In this document: positions 16,200 to 24,436 of the stretch, one piece after another
Layout of the letters: the number at the start of each line of letters is the position of its first letter
How positions within the stretch are numbered: position 1 is the first letter of the stretch
Origin: Caldithrix sp.
GTDB taxonomy: Bacteria > Calditrichota > Calditrichia > Calditrichales > Calditrichaceae
Direction of reading: 5' to 3'
Assembly: GCA_020720405.1 (NCBI GenBank)
Contig: DYOS01000020.1
Span: 1 to 37,872 of the forward strand
DNA length: 37,872 nt
Program-made: the position numbers and the translations under genes
Notes under the pieces: model-generated
What the model was told of the DNA's origin: nothing
The model's input: the letters and a program-made list of their open reading frames with translations, nothing else
Databases searched by the model: none

Positions 16200-17035
16200 A
16201 TTGCTTCCTCCAGCCGTTTTATATCAGGATAATGAAAGACCGGGCCATCCTGGCAGACATAGGTATGGTTGATCTGGCAATGGCCGCATTTGCCAACACC
16301 GCATTTCATTCTGCGTTCCAGCGACATATAAATATTTTCATCGGGCAGGCGTTTCGCTTTTAGTGCCATCAGAACAAACTTATACATCACCGGCGGGCCA
16401 ACAACCGCTGCGACTGTTCTTTCCACCACGAGGTCAAGCGGCGGGATAAGCGTTGTGATCACCCCAACTTTGCCTTCCCAGTTCACATCCGGCCGGTCAA
16501 CCGTCATGTGAAATTCAACATCAGGCCGTTCCTGCCAAACCTTTATTTCACTGGGGTAGAGAATCTCTGATGGATTCTTTGTACCATAAACGATGATAAT
16601 CCGGCCAAAATCACTCCGCCTGGCCAGAGTATAGTCGATCAGGGATTTTAATGGTGCCAGACCAATACCGCCGCATACAAACAGCATATCTTTGCCTTTA
16701 AGCAGGCTGACATCAAATCCATTGCCGAATGGTCCGCGGATGCCAACCAGGTTTCCGGTTTTCAAATGGTGCATTTTATCGGTTAACCGTCCGGTCGCCC
16801 GGATTGTCAAATCGAACTGACCGGTTTTGGTTGGTGATGATGAGATTGAAATCGGTGCCTCACCAAATCCGAATACCGATAATTCAACAAACTGACCCGG
16901 CTTATGACCCAAACTTTGCCCATCCGGCAATGAAATGATAAAACGTTTTTCAGTTCTTGTCAGATGGTCAACCTGAATTATCTCCGACATCAACGGATAA
17001 TAGAGTTCTTGTTTTTGTATGGTTGTAGCTTCCAT
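16196..17035 (-). CDS. hydG: hydrogenase gamma subunit, FAD/NAD(P)-binding reductase
   Basis: The 279-residue protein has a ferredoxin-reductase fold: an FAD-binding beta-barrel (about residues 15-110; SISSSPTK and IRGPFGNGF), then an NAD(P)-binding domain (about 115-235; LFVCGGIGLAPLKSLI). A PyrK-like [2Fe-2S] site at the end has C245, C250, C253 and C261 (C-x4-C-x2-C-x7-C). It exchanges electrons between NAD(P)H and the iron-sulfur chain. This name refers to the Pyrococcus-type gamma subunit, not the FeFe-hydrogenase maturase also called HydG. The gene lies 11 bases after hydB and overlaps hydD by four bases. Confidence 0.93.
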   Translation of the reverse strand: MEATTIQKQELYYPLMSEIIQVDHLTRTEKRFIISLPDGQSLGHKPGQFVELSVFGFGEAPISISSSPTKTGQFDLTIRATGRLTDKMHHLKTGNLVGIRGPFGNGFDVSLLKGKDMLFVCGGIGLAPLKSLIDYTLARRSDFGRIIIVYGTKNPSEILYPSEIKVWQERPDVEFHMTVDRPDVNWEGKVGVITTLIPPLDLVVERTVAAVVGPPVMYKFVLMALKAKRLPDENIYMSLERRMKCGVGKCGHCQINHTYVCQDGPVFHYPDIKRLEEAI

Positions 17036-17046
17036 GATAGCCTCGG

Positions 17047-18117
17047 TTAGTAAGCTTCTTTTAATTTTTGCTGTTCTGTGAAATCATCAATAAGGGCATT
17101 TATGGTTGTACCAAGATTGATTTTCGCCGGACAATATTTCGAGCAACGACCGCAGCCTACACAATGAAGGGCACCCGATTCCTCGGTCAGATATTTGAAT
17201 TTACGGTGCAGCCTGTGACGGGTGCGGGAACTCAGTTCATCCCGGAAATTTTCATTGCCGGCAACTTCAGCAAACCGGTTTAACATACAACCATCCCAGA
17301 ACCTTTCCCGGGTACCGGATTGCAAATCAAGGGAAACCTCATCCCTTACATCAAAGCAATAACAGGTTGAACAGAGCAGGTTGCAGGTTCCGCAACCAAG
17401 ACATTTTTTAGCAATTTGGCCCCAGACCTGCGAGGTATAGACATGCTCAAACACTTTTGGCAAACGATTATAATGATAACGGATTTTTGCTTTGGCAGGT
17501 TTTTCCTTTATATGAATCGTTTCCGTAACCTTTGCAGTCTTGCCAAATCCCTGGATCAGATTTTGTCCAGCTTCGTCGATGACAAAAGCAATATATCCTT
17601 CCCTGACTGGTTCAAGATAAATGGATAATCCTTCAGTATTCTCGACCTCAATACCCAGAGCATTTGCCAGATGAAATTCATCCGGTTCATATGATACACC
17701 AATAAATATGCAGTTTTCTCTGCGATTTAAGTAATTGCCTTCAGGATTCCCTTTTTTAAAACTATAATCCAGCCTCAAAACACCCTGCATTTCATAGGAA
17801 TGAATACCAAAAAAAATCCTCTTCTCAGCAACTACATCGGTTTTCTGATATGAATTATTCTGATAGTCGAAAGAAAGCAATTCCTCACGCGGTGGCAGGA
17901 AAAATTTTTTTAAAGGCTGAATGGTCCGCGGATAATCCAAAACCACATTTGCCGGGTCTTCGACATATTGATAAGAATAGGATTGTTCACCTTTCTTCTG
18001 TGCAGCATACACAGCGCCCTGTGTTTTCAAAAAACTGATAAAATCGGGAATTTGTTTTGAGGTCAGCAGATATTTTTCGTGAAGATTCATCCGCGTAATT
18101 GTGTCTAAGTAATTCAT
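17047..18117 (-). CDS. hydB: hydrogenase beta subunit, iron-sulfur
   Basis: The 356-residue protein resembles the beta subunit of Pyrococcus hydrogenase I and the anaerobic sulfite reductase A subunit. It carries two ferredoxin-like [4Fe-4S] motifs: C239, C242, C245, C249 (CLGCGTCNLLC) and C319, C322, C325, C329 (CVGCGRCSKYC). Additional cysteines (STCYC) lie just after the first motif. It would pass electrons in the diaphorase/sulfur-reductase module. It is the first gene of the operon, with AGAGGGAAAG before the ATG. The 184-base region upstream holds the Rex-like sites. Confidence 0.92.
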   Translation of the reverse strand: MNYLDTITRMNLHEKYLLTSKQIPDFISFLKTQGAVYAAQKKGEQSYSYQYVEDPANVVLDYPRTIQPLKKFFLPPREELLSFDYQNNSYQKTDVVAEKRIFFGIHSYEMQGVLRLDYSFKKGNPEGNYLNRRENCIFIGVSYEPDEFHLANALGIEVENTEGLSIYLEPVREGYIAFVIDEAGQNLIQGFGKTAKVTETIHIKEKPAKAKIRYHYNRLPKVFEHVYTSQVWGQIAKKCLGCGTCNLLCSTCYCFDVRDEVSLDLQSGTRERFWDGCMLNRFAEVAGNENFRDELSSRTRHRLHRKFKYLTEESGALHCVGCGRCSKYCPAKINLGTTINALIDDFTEQQKLKEAY

Positions 18118-18230
18118 ACTTTCCCTCTGACTGTGAGTTCTGCTGCTTCATTACAAATTACTTGCCAGAGAGGTAGGAGCCTGAAGAAATGAGTTTTTCC
18201 AGGGCTTAAAACGAAAAAGGGGTCGAGTCT

Positions 18231-18248
18231 TTGTGAATATATTCCCAA
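18231..18248. promoter_or_regulatory. Rex-like operator 1 upstream of hydB
   Basis: TTGTGAA-TATA-TTCCCAA differs from the generic Rex operator TTGTGAA-N4-TTCACAA at one of fourteen defined bases. It lies 114-131 bases before the hydB start. Rex senses NADH/NAD+ and often controls hydrogenase and fermentation genes. A CRP-like reading (TGTGA-N6-TCCCA) is the main alternative. No Rex gene is present in the window. Confidence 0.5.
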
Positions 18249-18281
18249 GATTTAAAACCAGGCCACCCGCTTATCTTAATT

Positions 18282-18299
18282 TTGGGAATAAATTCACAT
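18282..18299. promoter_or_regulatory. Rex-like operator 2 upstream of hydB
   Basis: TTGGGAA-TAAA-TTCACAT matches the Rex operator pattern at twelve of fourteen defined bases. It is the inverted copy of operator 1, with 15 of 16 core bases complementary and 33 bases between the two 18-base sites. It sits three bases after the era stop codon and about 165-182 bases before hydB. The pair could also form a long-loop hairpin in the era transcript, but the loop is poor for a terminator. Confidence 0.45.
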
Positions 18300-18301
18300 T
18301 C

Positions 18302-19201
18302 TTAGTCTGTCATCTGATGATAACCAAAACGCTGCAGGGATTTTTCATTCCTGCGCCAGTTGGGTTCCACTTTTACCCTGAGTTCAAGATATATTTTCGA
18401 ATTGAGAAATTCTTCGATTTTTTTCCGTGCATCTATGCCGAGAGACCGGATCATGGTTCCATCTTTACCGATAATGATACTTTTCTGAGAATCTTTCTCA
18501 ACAAAAATATAAGCAAGAATAAAGATCATTCCGTTCTCTCTTTCTTTAAATTCCTCAATCTGCACGTCACATGAATAAGGAATTTCATCGAAATAGCGGT
18601 CAAAAATTGCTTCCCGAATGAGTTCAGCTGTTAAAAATCGCTCGGTGTGTTCTGTGAGAACATCATCCGGGAAAAGTGCCGGATGAAGGGGCAGTATTTT
18701 TTTTATCTCGTTTAATACAAGCTGTACACCGTCGTTATTTTGCGCTGAAATTGGAATAATGGCCTGGAAGCCAAACCAGTTCTGACAGGTACTGATCAAA
18801 CTTAAAAGCTTTTGCTTATCAATAAGATCAATTTTATTCAATAACAGAATTACCGGTTTTCCACTCTGATTGAAGGCGGTACTCAAGAGCTCAAAATTGT
18901 TTTTCTCATTTGCTGCATCAACAATCAATAGTAAAACGTCTGCTTCAGCCACAGATTTATGGATAAAGCTGACCAATCTTTCCTGCATTTTATAGGCTGG
19001 GTTCAAAAGGCCGGGTGTATCCACAAAAATTATTTGGCTGTCCTGATCGGTATGAACGCCTATAATACGATGTCGTGTCGTCTGAGGACGTCTGGTAACA
19101 ATGGAAATTTTTTGGCCAAGCAGGTTATTCATCAGTGTAGATTTTCCTGCATTAGGCAGACCGAGAATTGCGGCATAACCGCATTTAAATTCATTACTCA
19201 T
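18302..19201 (-). CDS. era: GTPase Era
   Basis: The 299-residue essential GTPase helps 16S rRNA processing and 30S assembly. The GTP-binding motifs are clear: G1 GLPNAGKST (residues 14-22), G2 with TTRHRI, G3 VDTPGL and G4 NKID. The C-terminal KH domain has IIIGKDGTMIRSLG, which binds the 3' end of 16S rRNA. Length is normal for the family. It is the last gene of a five-gene minus-strand operon, six bases after the unknown anchored protein. Placement with a site-2 protease and a histidine kinase is not the usual rnc/recO context. Confidence 0.96.
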   Translation of the reverse strand: MSNEFKCGYAAILGLPNAGKSTLMNNLLGQKISIVTRRPQTTRHRIIGVHTDQDSQIIFVDTPGLLNPAYKMQERLVSFIHKSVAEADVLLLIVDAANEKNNFELLSTAFNQSGKPVILLLNKIDLIDKQKLLSLISTCQNWFGFQAIIPISAQNNDGVQLVLNEIKKILPLHPALFPDDVLTEHTERFLTAELIREAIFDRYFDEIPYSCDVQIEEFKERENGMIFILAYIFVEKDSQKSIIIGKDGTMIRSLGIDARKKIEEFLNSKIYLELRVKVEPNWRRNEKSLQRFGYHQMTD

Positions 19202-19207
19202 TAACTC

Positions 19208-19804
19208 TCACTTTATCATACTGGTTAGTTCATAAACAAATTCGATAGCCGCAGAAATTTTATCAAATCCTGTATCGGAGATGATTTCCTCTGTCTGATA
19301 TTCGATGATTGCCCCGGTTGCTCCGATAAAACAATAGACAAAACCGGGATATTTATTTAAAAAGGATTTTAAAATTTCACTGGCCGTAATTTGCTGAATT
19401 CTCTGCGTCATTGGTTTCGCGAAACAGTTTTGATCTTTGCCGTAGGCAATTTTAAAAAAGTCTGAGCTTTCACCCGATGCAAACCGTGAATACCAGCGTT
19501 CTGCGATGAGGGTTAGTGAATGTTCAGCTCCGGTGGCGAGAGAAATATCAATAAACGTATACCTGTTTTTATTAATCCGTTCTGTACTGAAATTCACTGT
19601 AATGGGTATTTTATTAAACAACCCGTGAAACACAGGTCTTGATGCAAATCCATTTCGAATGACTTTTCCTTCAAAATGATCCTCCAGTTCAAGCAAGTTT
19701 CTGTGGACCGCATCCCACATGGTTTTCCGGATCCAAATAATAATTCCAAGAAAACTCAATAGAACGACAAGAGAAAGCAAAACGGCATTTAACATATTTA
19801 TCAT
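19208..19804 (-). CDS. single-pass membrane protein of unknown function
   Basis: The 198-residue protein has one N-terminal membrane helix (about residues 5-26) followed by a basic segment and a soluble domain. The soluble part has alternating strands (NKIPITVNFSTERINKNRYTFIDISL) and a C-terminal helical part with NKYPGFVYCFIG. I do not recognise a family. Its ATG overlaps the site-2 protease TGA as ATGA, so it is translated with it, and era follows within six bases. The context suggests a membrane-associated partner of the protease, which is inference only. Confidence 0.65.
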   Translation of the reverse strand: MINMLNAVLLSLVVLLSFLGIIIWIRKTMWDAVHRNLLELEDHFEGKVIRNGFASRPVFHGLFNKIPITVNFSTERINKNRYTFIDISLATGAEHSLTLIAERWYSRFASGESSDFFKIAYGKDQNCFAKPMTQRIQQITASEILKSFLNKYPGFVYCFIGATGAIIEYQTEEIISDTGFDKISAAIEFVYELTSMIK

Positions 19805-20934
19805 TCAGCAATATACAGCGGCAGGGGTGAAAAACAGACCAGGAAAATCAAGTAAGAAAACCAGCCAAGTATCCTTCGTGGCAGGTCCAGAGCGGGACCG
19901 GGACGAAGGGTTGGCGGGTGTTTAAAGCGAATGAAGACAAGAATAAGCAATGTCCACAGAATCCAGATAAACGAATTATAATAGGAAATCAGATAAAAAT
20001 TCAGAACAATAATAAGGGCGAAGGCAGCAATGGCAATTTTTTGAGCCTGATCTCCGAACATAGAATAAGTAATATGTCCTCCATCCAACTGGCCAATCGG
20101 CATAAGGTTGATCGATGTAACCAATAAACCGAACCAACCGGCGAAGATGAAGGGGAAATGATAAATTTCGCTCATTGGTAAATATGACTTTCCAAAGATA
20201 TTGACCAGTAGATCAAAAAGAATCGTCCTGCCAAGCACCAACTGAATTCCACCGGGCTGATCCAGAGGATGGATAGTAGAAATAAAACTGTTCATCCCGG
20301 CTTTGTCCTGAAGACTATTCAACCCGATCATCACAAAAACCAGACTGACCACAAAACCAGCCAGAGGGCCGGCAATACCAATATCAAAAAGAGCCTTACG
20401 GTCTGGGATTGGCGCCTTTATTTTAATGAAGGCACCCATGGTGCCAAACTGGAAAGTAGGTAAAAAAAATGGTATAAAATACGGTAAGGTTACCTTTACT
20501 TTATATATTCGGGCTGCTATGTAATGCCCCATCTCATGGCATAGCAGTATTGTCAAAAGGGCAAAGGAATACATTGAGCCTTTGGTCAAATTTTCAAAAG
20601 AAGCCAGGGGATCAAACCCTAAAAGCAAAGATCCGGTGAACATGGTTGTCAGGATGGTTAGTAGAAACATAAAAACCGGGGTGATGAGCTGATTGGCTGA
20701 TGCTGAAGGTGTGCCCCGAAAAACTTTCAACAGAATTTTCTCACCGCTTTTCTCAACCCTTGTAATAATTCCATTCTCCAAAAGCTGGTCGCGCAGCCTG
20801 TTTAATTGATCATCCTGTAAAAGAGAAGATTTTTGAGTGAATGTTGGTGTATCATAGACTGAACTCAACCGCCGATATTTCATTTTCGACCCGACAATTA
20901 ATTTGGTTCGGGTCAGTAATTCTTTAAGACTCAA
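19801..20934 (-). CDS. site-2 protease family (M50) intramembrane metalloprotease
   Basis: The 377-residue polytopic membrane protein has the zinc motif HEMGH (H133, E134, H137) in a membrane helix and the second motif NLMPIGQLDGGH near residue 290, whose Asp completes the site. The soluble N-terminal domain of about 80 residues and the general layout resemble the plant and cyanobacterial EGY-type branch rather than RseP, and I see no PDZ domain. The frame opens with TTG at 20934, overlapping the pcm TGA as TTGA; an ATG at 20883 is the alternative start. The substrate is unknown. The coupled operon with a histidine kinase hints at a signalling role. Confidence 0.9.
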   Translation of the reverse strand: MSLKELLTRTKLIVGSKMKYRRLSSVYDTPTFTQKSSLLQDDQLNRLRDQLLENGIITRVEKSGEKILLKVFRGTPSASANQLITPVFMFLLTILTTMFTGSLLLGFDPLASFENLTKGSMYSFALLTILLCHEMGHYIAARIYKVKVTLPYFIPFFLPTFQFGTMGAFIKIKAPIPDRKALFDIGIAGPLAGFVVSLVFVMIGLNSLQDKAGMNSFISTIHPLDQPGGIQLVLGRTILFDLLVNIFGKSYLPMSEIYHFPFIFAGWFGLLVTSINLMPIGQLDGGHITYSMFGDQAQKIAIAAFALIIVLNFYLISYYNSFIWILWTLLILVFIRFKHPPTLRPGPALDLPRRILGWFSYLIFLVCFSPLPLYIAE

Positions 20935-21662
20935 TTTTCAGTTTTACCATTTTTATTTTGAATTTCGCCGGTCATCGGCACAAAGCGAACCGGAAGAACA
21001 CTTTCCATCGACAACCCTGTTTCTGTTTTATGAACAAGAACCAGTTCCTGTTCATATTCACCTACCGGAAGTATCATTTTACCACCAAGTTTAAGCTGAT
21101 CAAGCAGGGGTTGTGGAATTTTGGGCGGCGCAGCGGTGATAATAATCGCATCGAATGGAGCTTTTTCAGGCCAGCCTCTATAGCCATCCCCGGTTTTAAC
21201 CAGAACATTCAGGAAGCCTAATTGTTTCAACCGGTCTGCAGCAAGAAGTGCCAGTTCGGGAATGATTTCTATCGTAAAAACCGAGTCGGCAAGGGTTGAA
21301 AGTATGGCTGCCTGATAGCCTGAACCGGTTCCGACTTCGAGCACCCTGTCCGTTACCGACAGATTTAGCTGTTCGGTCATAAAGGCGACGATGTACGGCT
21401 GGCTTATAGTCTGATTAAATCCGATCCGGCGCGGTTCATCGAGATAGGCATAGGGCATTTCTTCTTCCGGAACAAACAAATGCCGGGGTACTTCATTCAT
21501 GGCCTTCAGAACTCCGCTGTTCTTAATGCCGCGGGTGACCAATTGCGAGGCCACCATTCTCTCCCGATTCATTCTGTACTCTGATTCCTGATGTTTTGGC
21601 GAATTTTTATCATGACAGGCCCAGACCAGAAAAAATATTAATCCAATGTAGAACTGTTTCAT
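20931..21662 (-). CDS. pcm: protein-L-isoaspartate O-methyltransferase with lipoprotein signal
   Basis: The 243-residue enzyme repairs isoaspartyl residues using SAM. The catalytic core starts near residue 31 (MNRERMVASQLVTRGI). It has PRHLFVP, the substrate-binding stretch IGFNQTISQP, SAM motif I VLEVGTGSGYQAAIL, and the PCMT end motif VRFVPMTGE. Before it lies a 30-residue leader with a lipobox (FFLVWAC, Cys16). The ATG overlaps the kinase stop as TAATG, which supports this upstream start. An internal start at the MNRERM methionine, giving a cytosolic enzyme, is possible. If the leader is real, the enzyme would be a periplasmic lipoprotein, which is odd because SAM is cytosolic. Confidence 0.9.
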   Translation of the reverse strand: MKQFYIGLIFFLVWACHDKNSPKHQESEYRMNRERMVASQLVTRGIKNSGVLKAMNEVPRHLFVPEEEMPYAYLDEPRRIGFNQTISQPYIVAFMTEQLNLSVTDRVLEVGTGSGYQAAILSTLADSVFTIEIIPELALLAADRLKQLGFLNVLVKTGDGYRGWPEKAPFDAIIITAAPPKIPQPLLDQLKLGGKMILPVGEYEQELVLVHKTETGLSMESVLPVRFVPMTGEIQNKNGKTEN

Positions 21663-23416
21663 TAATTTGTGTATTTGTTTATATAAATTTTGAAAGTCGT
21701 TCCAACCCCGGTTTCTGATTCTACTTCAATTCTCCCGCCGTGATCATCGATGACCTTTTTTACAATAGCCAGACCCAAACCGGTTCCTTCCTTTTTTCCA
21801 CTTGTTACAAAAGATTCAAAGAGTTTGCCACGGATTTCAACGGGAATACCTTTTCCGGAATCACTTAACAGGAATTCAACCATATCTCCGTTATCATTGG
21901 CGATAATAGAAAATACCCCACCCGGCGACATGGCTTCCAGAGAATTTTTCATTATGTTCATAAATACTCTGAATATTTTATCATGATCCACATAAATCAT
22001 CGTCGCCACGTTACATTGGGAAATAAATTTATAACCTTTTTTCAGTATTTCATTTTCAAAAGTTTTGCTAAAATTCTTTATCAGTTGGTCAACCGGGACT
22101 TTCACCGGAAGTATGGTTGATTTGCCTTTTGAAAAATCAAGAATATCCTTGGTCATATTAGTCAGTAAGCTTATCTGATTTCGTATAATTCCGGAAAATT
22201 CATCTTTTAATTCGGGATCTGACTCATCTTTAAGTAAATCTACAAAGCCATTGATATTATTGATCGGAGTACGGATATCATGAACAATATTACTCATCAG
22301 GTTACCGATGGCCGCCAAACGATCCGCTTTCACTTTCTGGTCACGAAGCTGGAATTGTTCTATAGTCCGTGAAATTTGCCGGCTGATTGATTCGACAAGC
22401 AGTTCATCTTCCCGGCGGAAGAAGTCATCCTTTTTATTTTTATTGATTAATATCAGAAAACCTATAATCTGACCCTCTGAGCGCAGGGGCAAGGCGAGGA
22501 TATCATTAATTTCAATTCCAAATTTGGACTGGAAAATTGAGATATTATCTGTTACTCCATGCTGCTGGTGTAGGTTTTGAATTTCTCCACTTCGTAAAAC
22601 ATCTGAAACCATTTCGTCTTGTAAAATTTCAGCACTATCATCGTTTTGATTTATGGCAATATTTCTCGAGACCACTTCTTTGATCCGTGAATCTTCAGTT
22701 AAGGCAATCAGCCCGGCCTGAACATCGATTGTATCGGTAATTTTATTTATCAGCAACCCGAGTAATTCGTGCGCATCATAGGCCTGGGTAATTTCTTTTT
22801 CGATATCAAATAGTAGCTGTATTTCGGCTGCTTTCTTTTCGATCTCGGAATATAATCTCGAGTTTATGATAGCGATGGCAACCTGTGAAGCCAGACTGTT
22901 CAGCATATCTTCATCGGCGCTGGTAAAAGCACCATCTTTTTTATTCAAAATCTGCAGTACACCGATAATGTTCGGTGTCTGTTTTTGATTGCGTTGCGGT
23001 TCAAAGATTGGCATACATAAAATACTGCGGGTTCTGTAGCCGGTTTTTTTATCTGTTTCAGGACTAAACCTGGAATCTTTATAGGCATCTGGAATATTGA
23101 TTGTTGCTCCTGTTTTAGCAACATTCCCGGCAATCCCCTTACCAACCGGCAGACGGATTTCTGTTATTTCGGCTTTTTGGGCAATCTTCGACCAAAGCTC
23201 GCCGCGCTCACTGTCAACAATATAAAATGTGCTTCTTTCGGCGTTCATCAGACGGGTAACTTCATCCATAATTATTATCAGGAGGCGATCCAGATTTAAT
23301 TCGGAACTCAAACGCTTTCCGATCTCCTGGATCGAATTCATCTGAACTTCTTTAAGCCGGAGTTTTTGTTCCAATATTTGAATCTGATCCTGAGCGGAAT
23401 TGACTACATCTTCCAT
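21662..23416 (-). CDS. cytosolic sensor histidine kinase with two GAF domains
   Basis: The 584-residue protein has a short coiled-coil N-terminus (about residues 5-35), a first GAF domain (about 40-185; VGKGIAGNVAKTG, RSILCMPIF), a second GAF domain (about 205-350), a HisKA dimerisation helix with phospho-acceptor His near 379 (NIVHDIRTPINNI), and an HATPase_c domain. The N box is MNIMKNSLEAM, with DSGKGIP and GTGLGLAIVKKV following. No membrane helix is present, so it senses a cytosolic ligand or redox/energy state. No response regulator is in the operon; the nearest receivers are at 12506 and 13314. It heads the operon with pcm, the site-2 protease, the anchored protein and era. Confidence 0.93.
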   Translation of the reverse strand: MEDVVNSAQDQIQILEQKLRLKEVQMNSIQEIGKRLSSELNLDRLLIIIMDEVTRLMNAERSTFYIVDSERGELWSKIAQKAEITEIRLPVGKGIAGNVAKTGATINIPDAYKDSRFSPETDKKTGYRTRSILCMPIFEPQRNQKQTPNIIGVLQILNKKDGAFTSADEDMLNSLASQVAIAIINSRLYSEIEKKAAEIQLLFDIEKEITQAYDAHELLGLLINKITDTIDVQAGLIALTEDSRIKEVVSRNIAINQNDDSAEILQDEMVSDVLRSGEIQNLHQQHGVTDNISIFQSKFGIEINDILALPLRSEGQIIGFLILINKNKKDDFFRREDELLVESISRQISRTIEQFQLRDQKVKADRLAAIGNLMSNIVHDIRTPINNINGFVDLLKDESDPELKDEFSGIIRNQISLLTNMTKDILDFSKGKSTILPVKVPVDQLIKNFSKTFENEILKKGYKFISQCNVATMIYVDHDKIFRVFMNIMKNSLEAMSPGGVFSIIANDNGDMVEFLLSDSGKGIPVEIRGKLFESFVTSGKKEGTGLGLAIVKKVIDDHGGRIEVESETGVGTTFKIYINKYTN

Positions 23417-23487
23417 AATAATTCCAAAGGTGATTTATTTTAGAATATATTTATAATAGCGTGAAAAGCAAAGATGGTTTATATATA

Positions 23488-23510
23488 GAAAAGCCGGGTT
23501 TTACCCGGCC
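23488..23510 (-). terminator. intrinsic terminator of the STAS gene
   Basis: Read on the minus strand, GCCGGGT and ACCCGGC form a 7-bp stem with a three-base loop, followed by TTTTCTAT. It begins seven bases after the stop of the STAS gene and separates it from the kinase operon, which should therefore have its own promoter in 23417-23487. Confidence 0.85.
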
Positions 23511-23516
23511 TAAGAT

Positions 23517-23858
23517 TTATGCACTAAAGGAGGATAATGCTCTGTCTACCGTTTCAAAAGTACTAAAAACCTTTATCAACTGTGTAATCATTAACAAGCT
23601 CTCTACTTTTTCTGTGACCCTGGCCAGAACCAGTTTGCCATTGGCATTACTCAGACTGGTCATGCAAGCCATCAGTACACCCATGCCAGAGCTGTTCATC
23701 CACTTTACTTCACCCAGATCAATAACAACATTAAGAATACCATCATTGATCAAACCACGAACATGATCCTGAAGAGCTGTTGTTTCCGGACCACCCATCA
23801 TCTTGCCGGAAAGCGCCAACACCGCAACATGATTCTCTATTTTCTCTTTGATCTTCAT
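23517..23858 (-). CDS. STAS-domain anti-anti-sigma-like protein
   Basis: The 113-residue single-domain protein resembles SpoIIAA/RsbV. The phosphorylation site lies in WMNSSGMGVLM (S56/S57), where an anti-sigma or switch kinase would act. Length is typical. In partner-switching systems such a protein binds an anti-sigma kinase when unphosphorylated. No RsbW-like kinase or PP2C phosphatase is adjacent, so the partners must be elsewhere. AGGAG precedes the ATG, and the gene has its own terminator. It is co-oriented with the GAF kinase downstream and with the omega-like gene upstream. Confidence 0.9.
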   Translation of the reverse strand: MKIKEKIENHVAVLALSGKMMGGPETTALQDHVRGLINDGILNVVIDLGEVKWMNSSGMGVLMACMTSLSNANGKLVLARVTEKVESLLMITQLIKVFSTFETVDRALSSFSA

Positions 23859-23929
23859 CGATACTCCTATAGATATTCTGTGGGTTTATAATCAGATTAA
23901 AAGTACAAGTTTCATTTTAAGCAGTCAAC

Positions 23930-24271
23930 CTATAAAATCTCCGGCTCCTCTTCTGATTCGAGCACTGGTATCTGTTCAGGAATGAGGTCTATTTCTGGCA
24001 TAATTGCCTTAACTTTTCCACTGATATATTCTTCCTGGGCAATGACTGTCGGATTAATTTCTCTTTCGAATTTGATATCTTTCAGAAGTTCACGATCATA
24101 CAGATCTGCATCATCATATAAATCCACATCATCAAGATATTCAGTTTCCTTTTTTTCATCAATCCGTTTCGCATTGATCTGCCGGGCGCGGGCTGAAATC
24201 AGAAGACAAATTTCATAAATATTAGAGCTGTATTTTTTCAGTTCATTCATATCGACTGTTTGAATGGCCAT
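23930..24271 (-). CDS. rpoZ: RNA polymerase omega subunit-like protein
   Basis: The 113-residue protein has the omega/Rpb6 core near its N-terminus (NIYEICLLISARARQINAKR, residues 17-36), which in omega wraps the beta-prime C-terminus. A later segment, FEREINPTVIAQEEYISGKV, matches the end of the family. Between them is an acidic stretch with a DDVDLYDDADLYD pattern (about residues 46-60), and the C-terminus is also acidic and proline-containing (VLESEEEPEIL). It starts after AGGGGGATCC. The call rests on the short core, so it is moderately sure. It is divergent from the ytxH-like gene. Confidence 0.65.
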   Translation of the reverse strand: MAIQTVDMNELKKYSSNIYEICLLISARARQINAKRIDEKKETEYLDDVDLYDDADLYDRELLKDIKFEREINPTVIAQEEYISGKVKAIMPEIDLIPEQIPVLESEEEPEIL

Positions 24272-24436
24272 GGATCCCCCTGATTAATTAAAAAGCCGGA
24301 AAATATAATTTATCAGATCATGTTAGTCAATAAGTCAACGATAATGATTTTGGTAAAAATTGATTTTTTACATTGATTGTTTTGTTCAGATAAACTAATT
24401 TTAGCTAAAATTTTTTCATGCCACAAAGGAGGTTTT

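Noticed and set aside
18152-18167. Sigma-54-like promoter upstream of hydB on the minus strand (TGGCAA-N5-TTGTA)
   Set aside because: It has the GG element but GT where the nearly invariant GC is expected, and no sigma-54 activator gene is near. Spacing alone is weak evidence.
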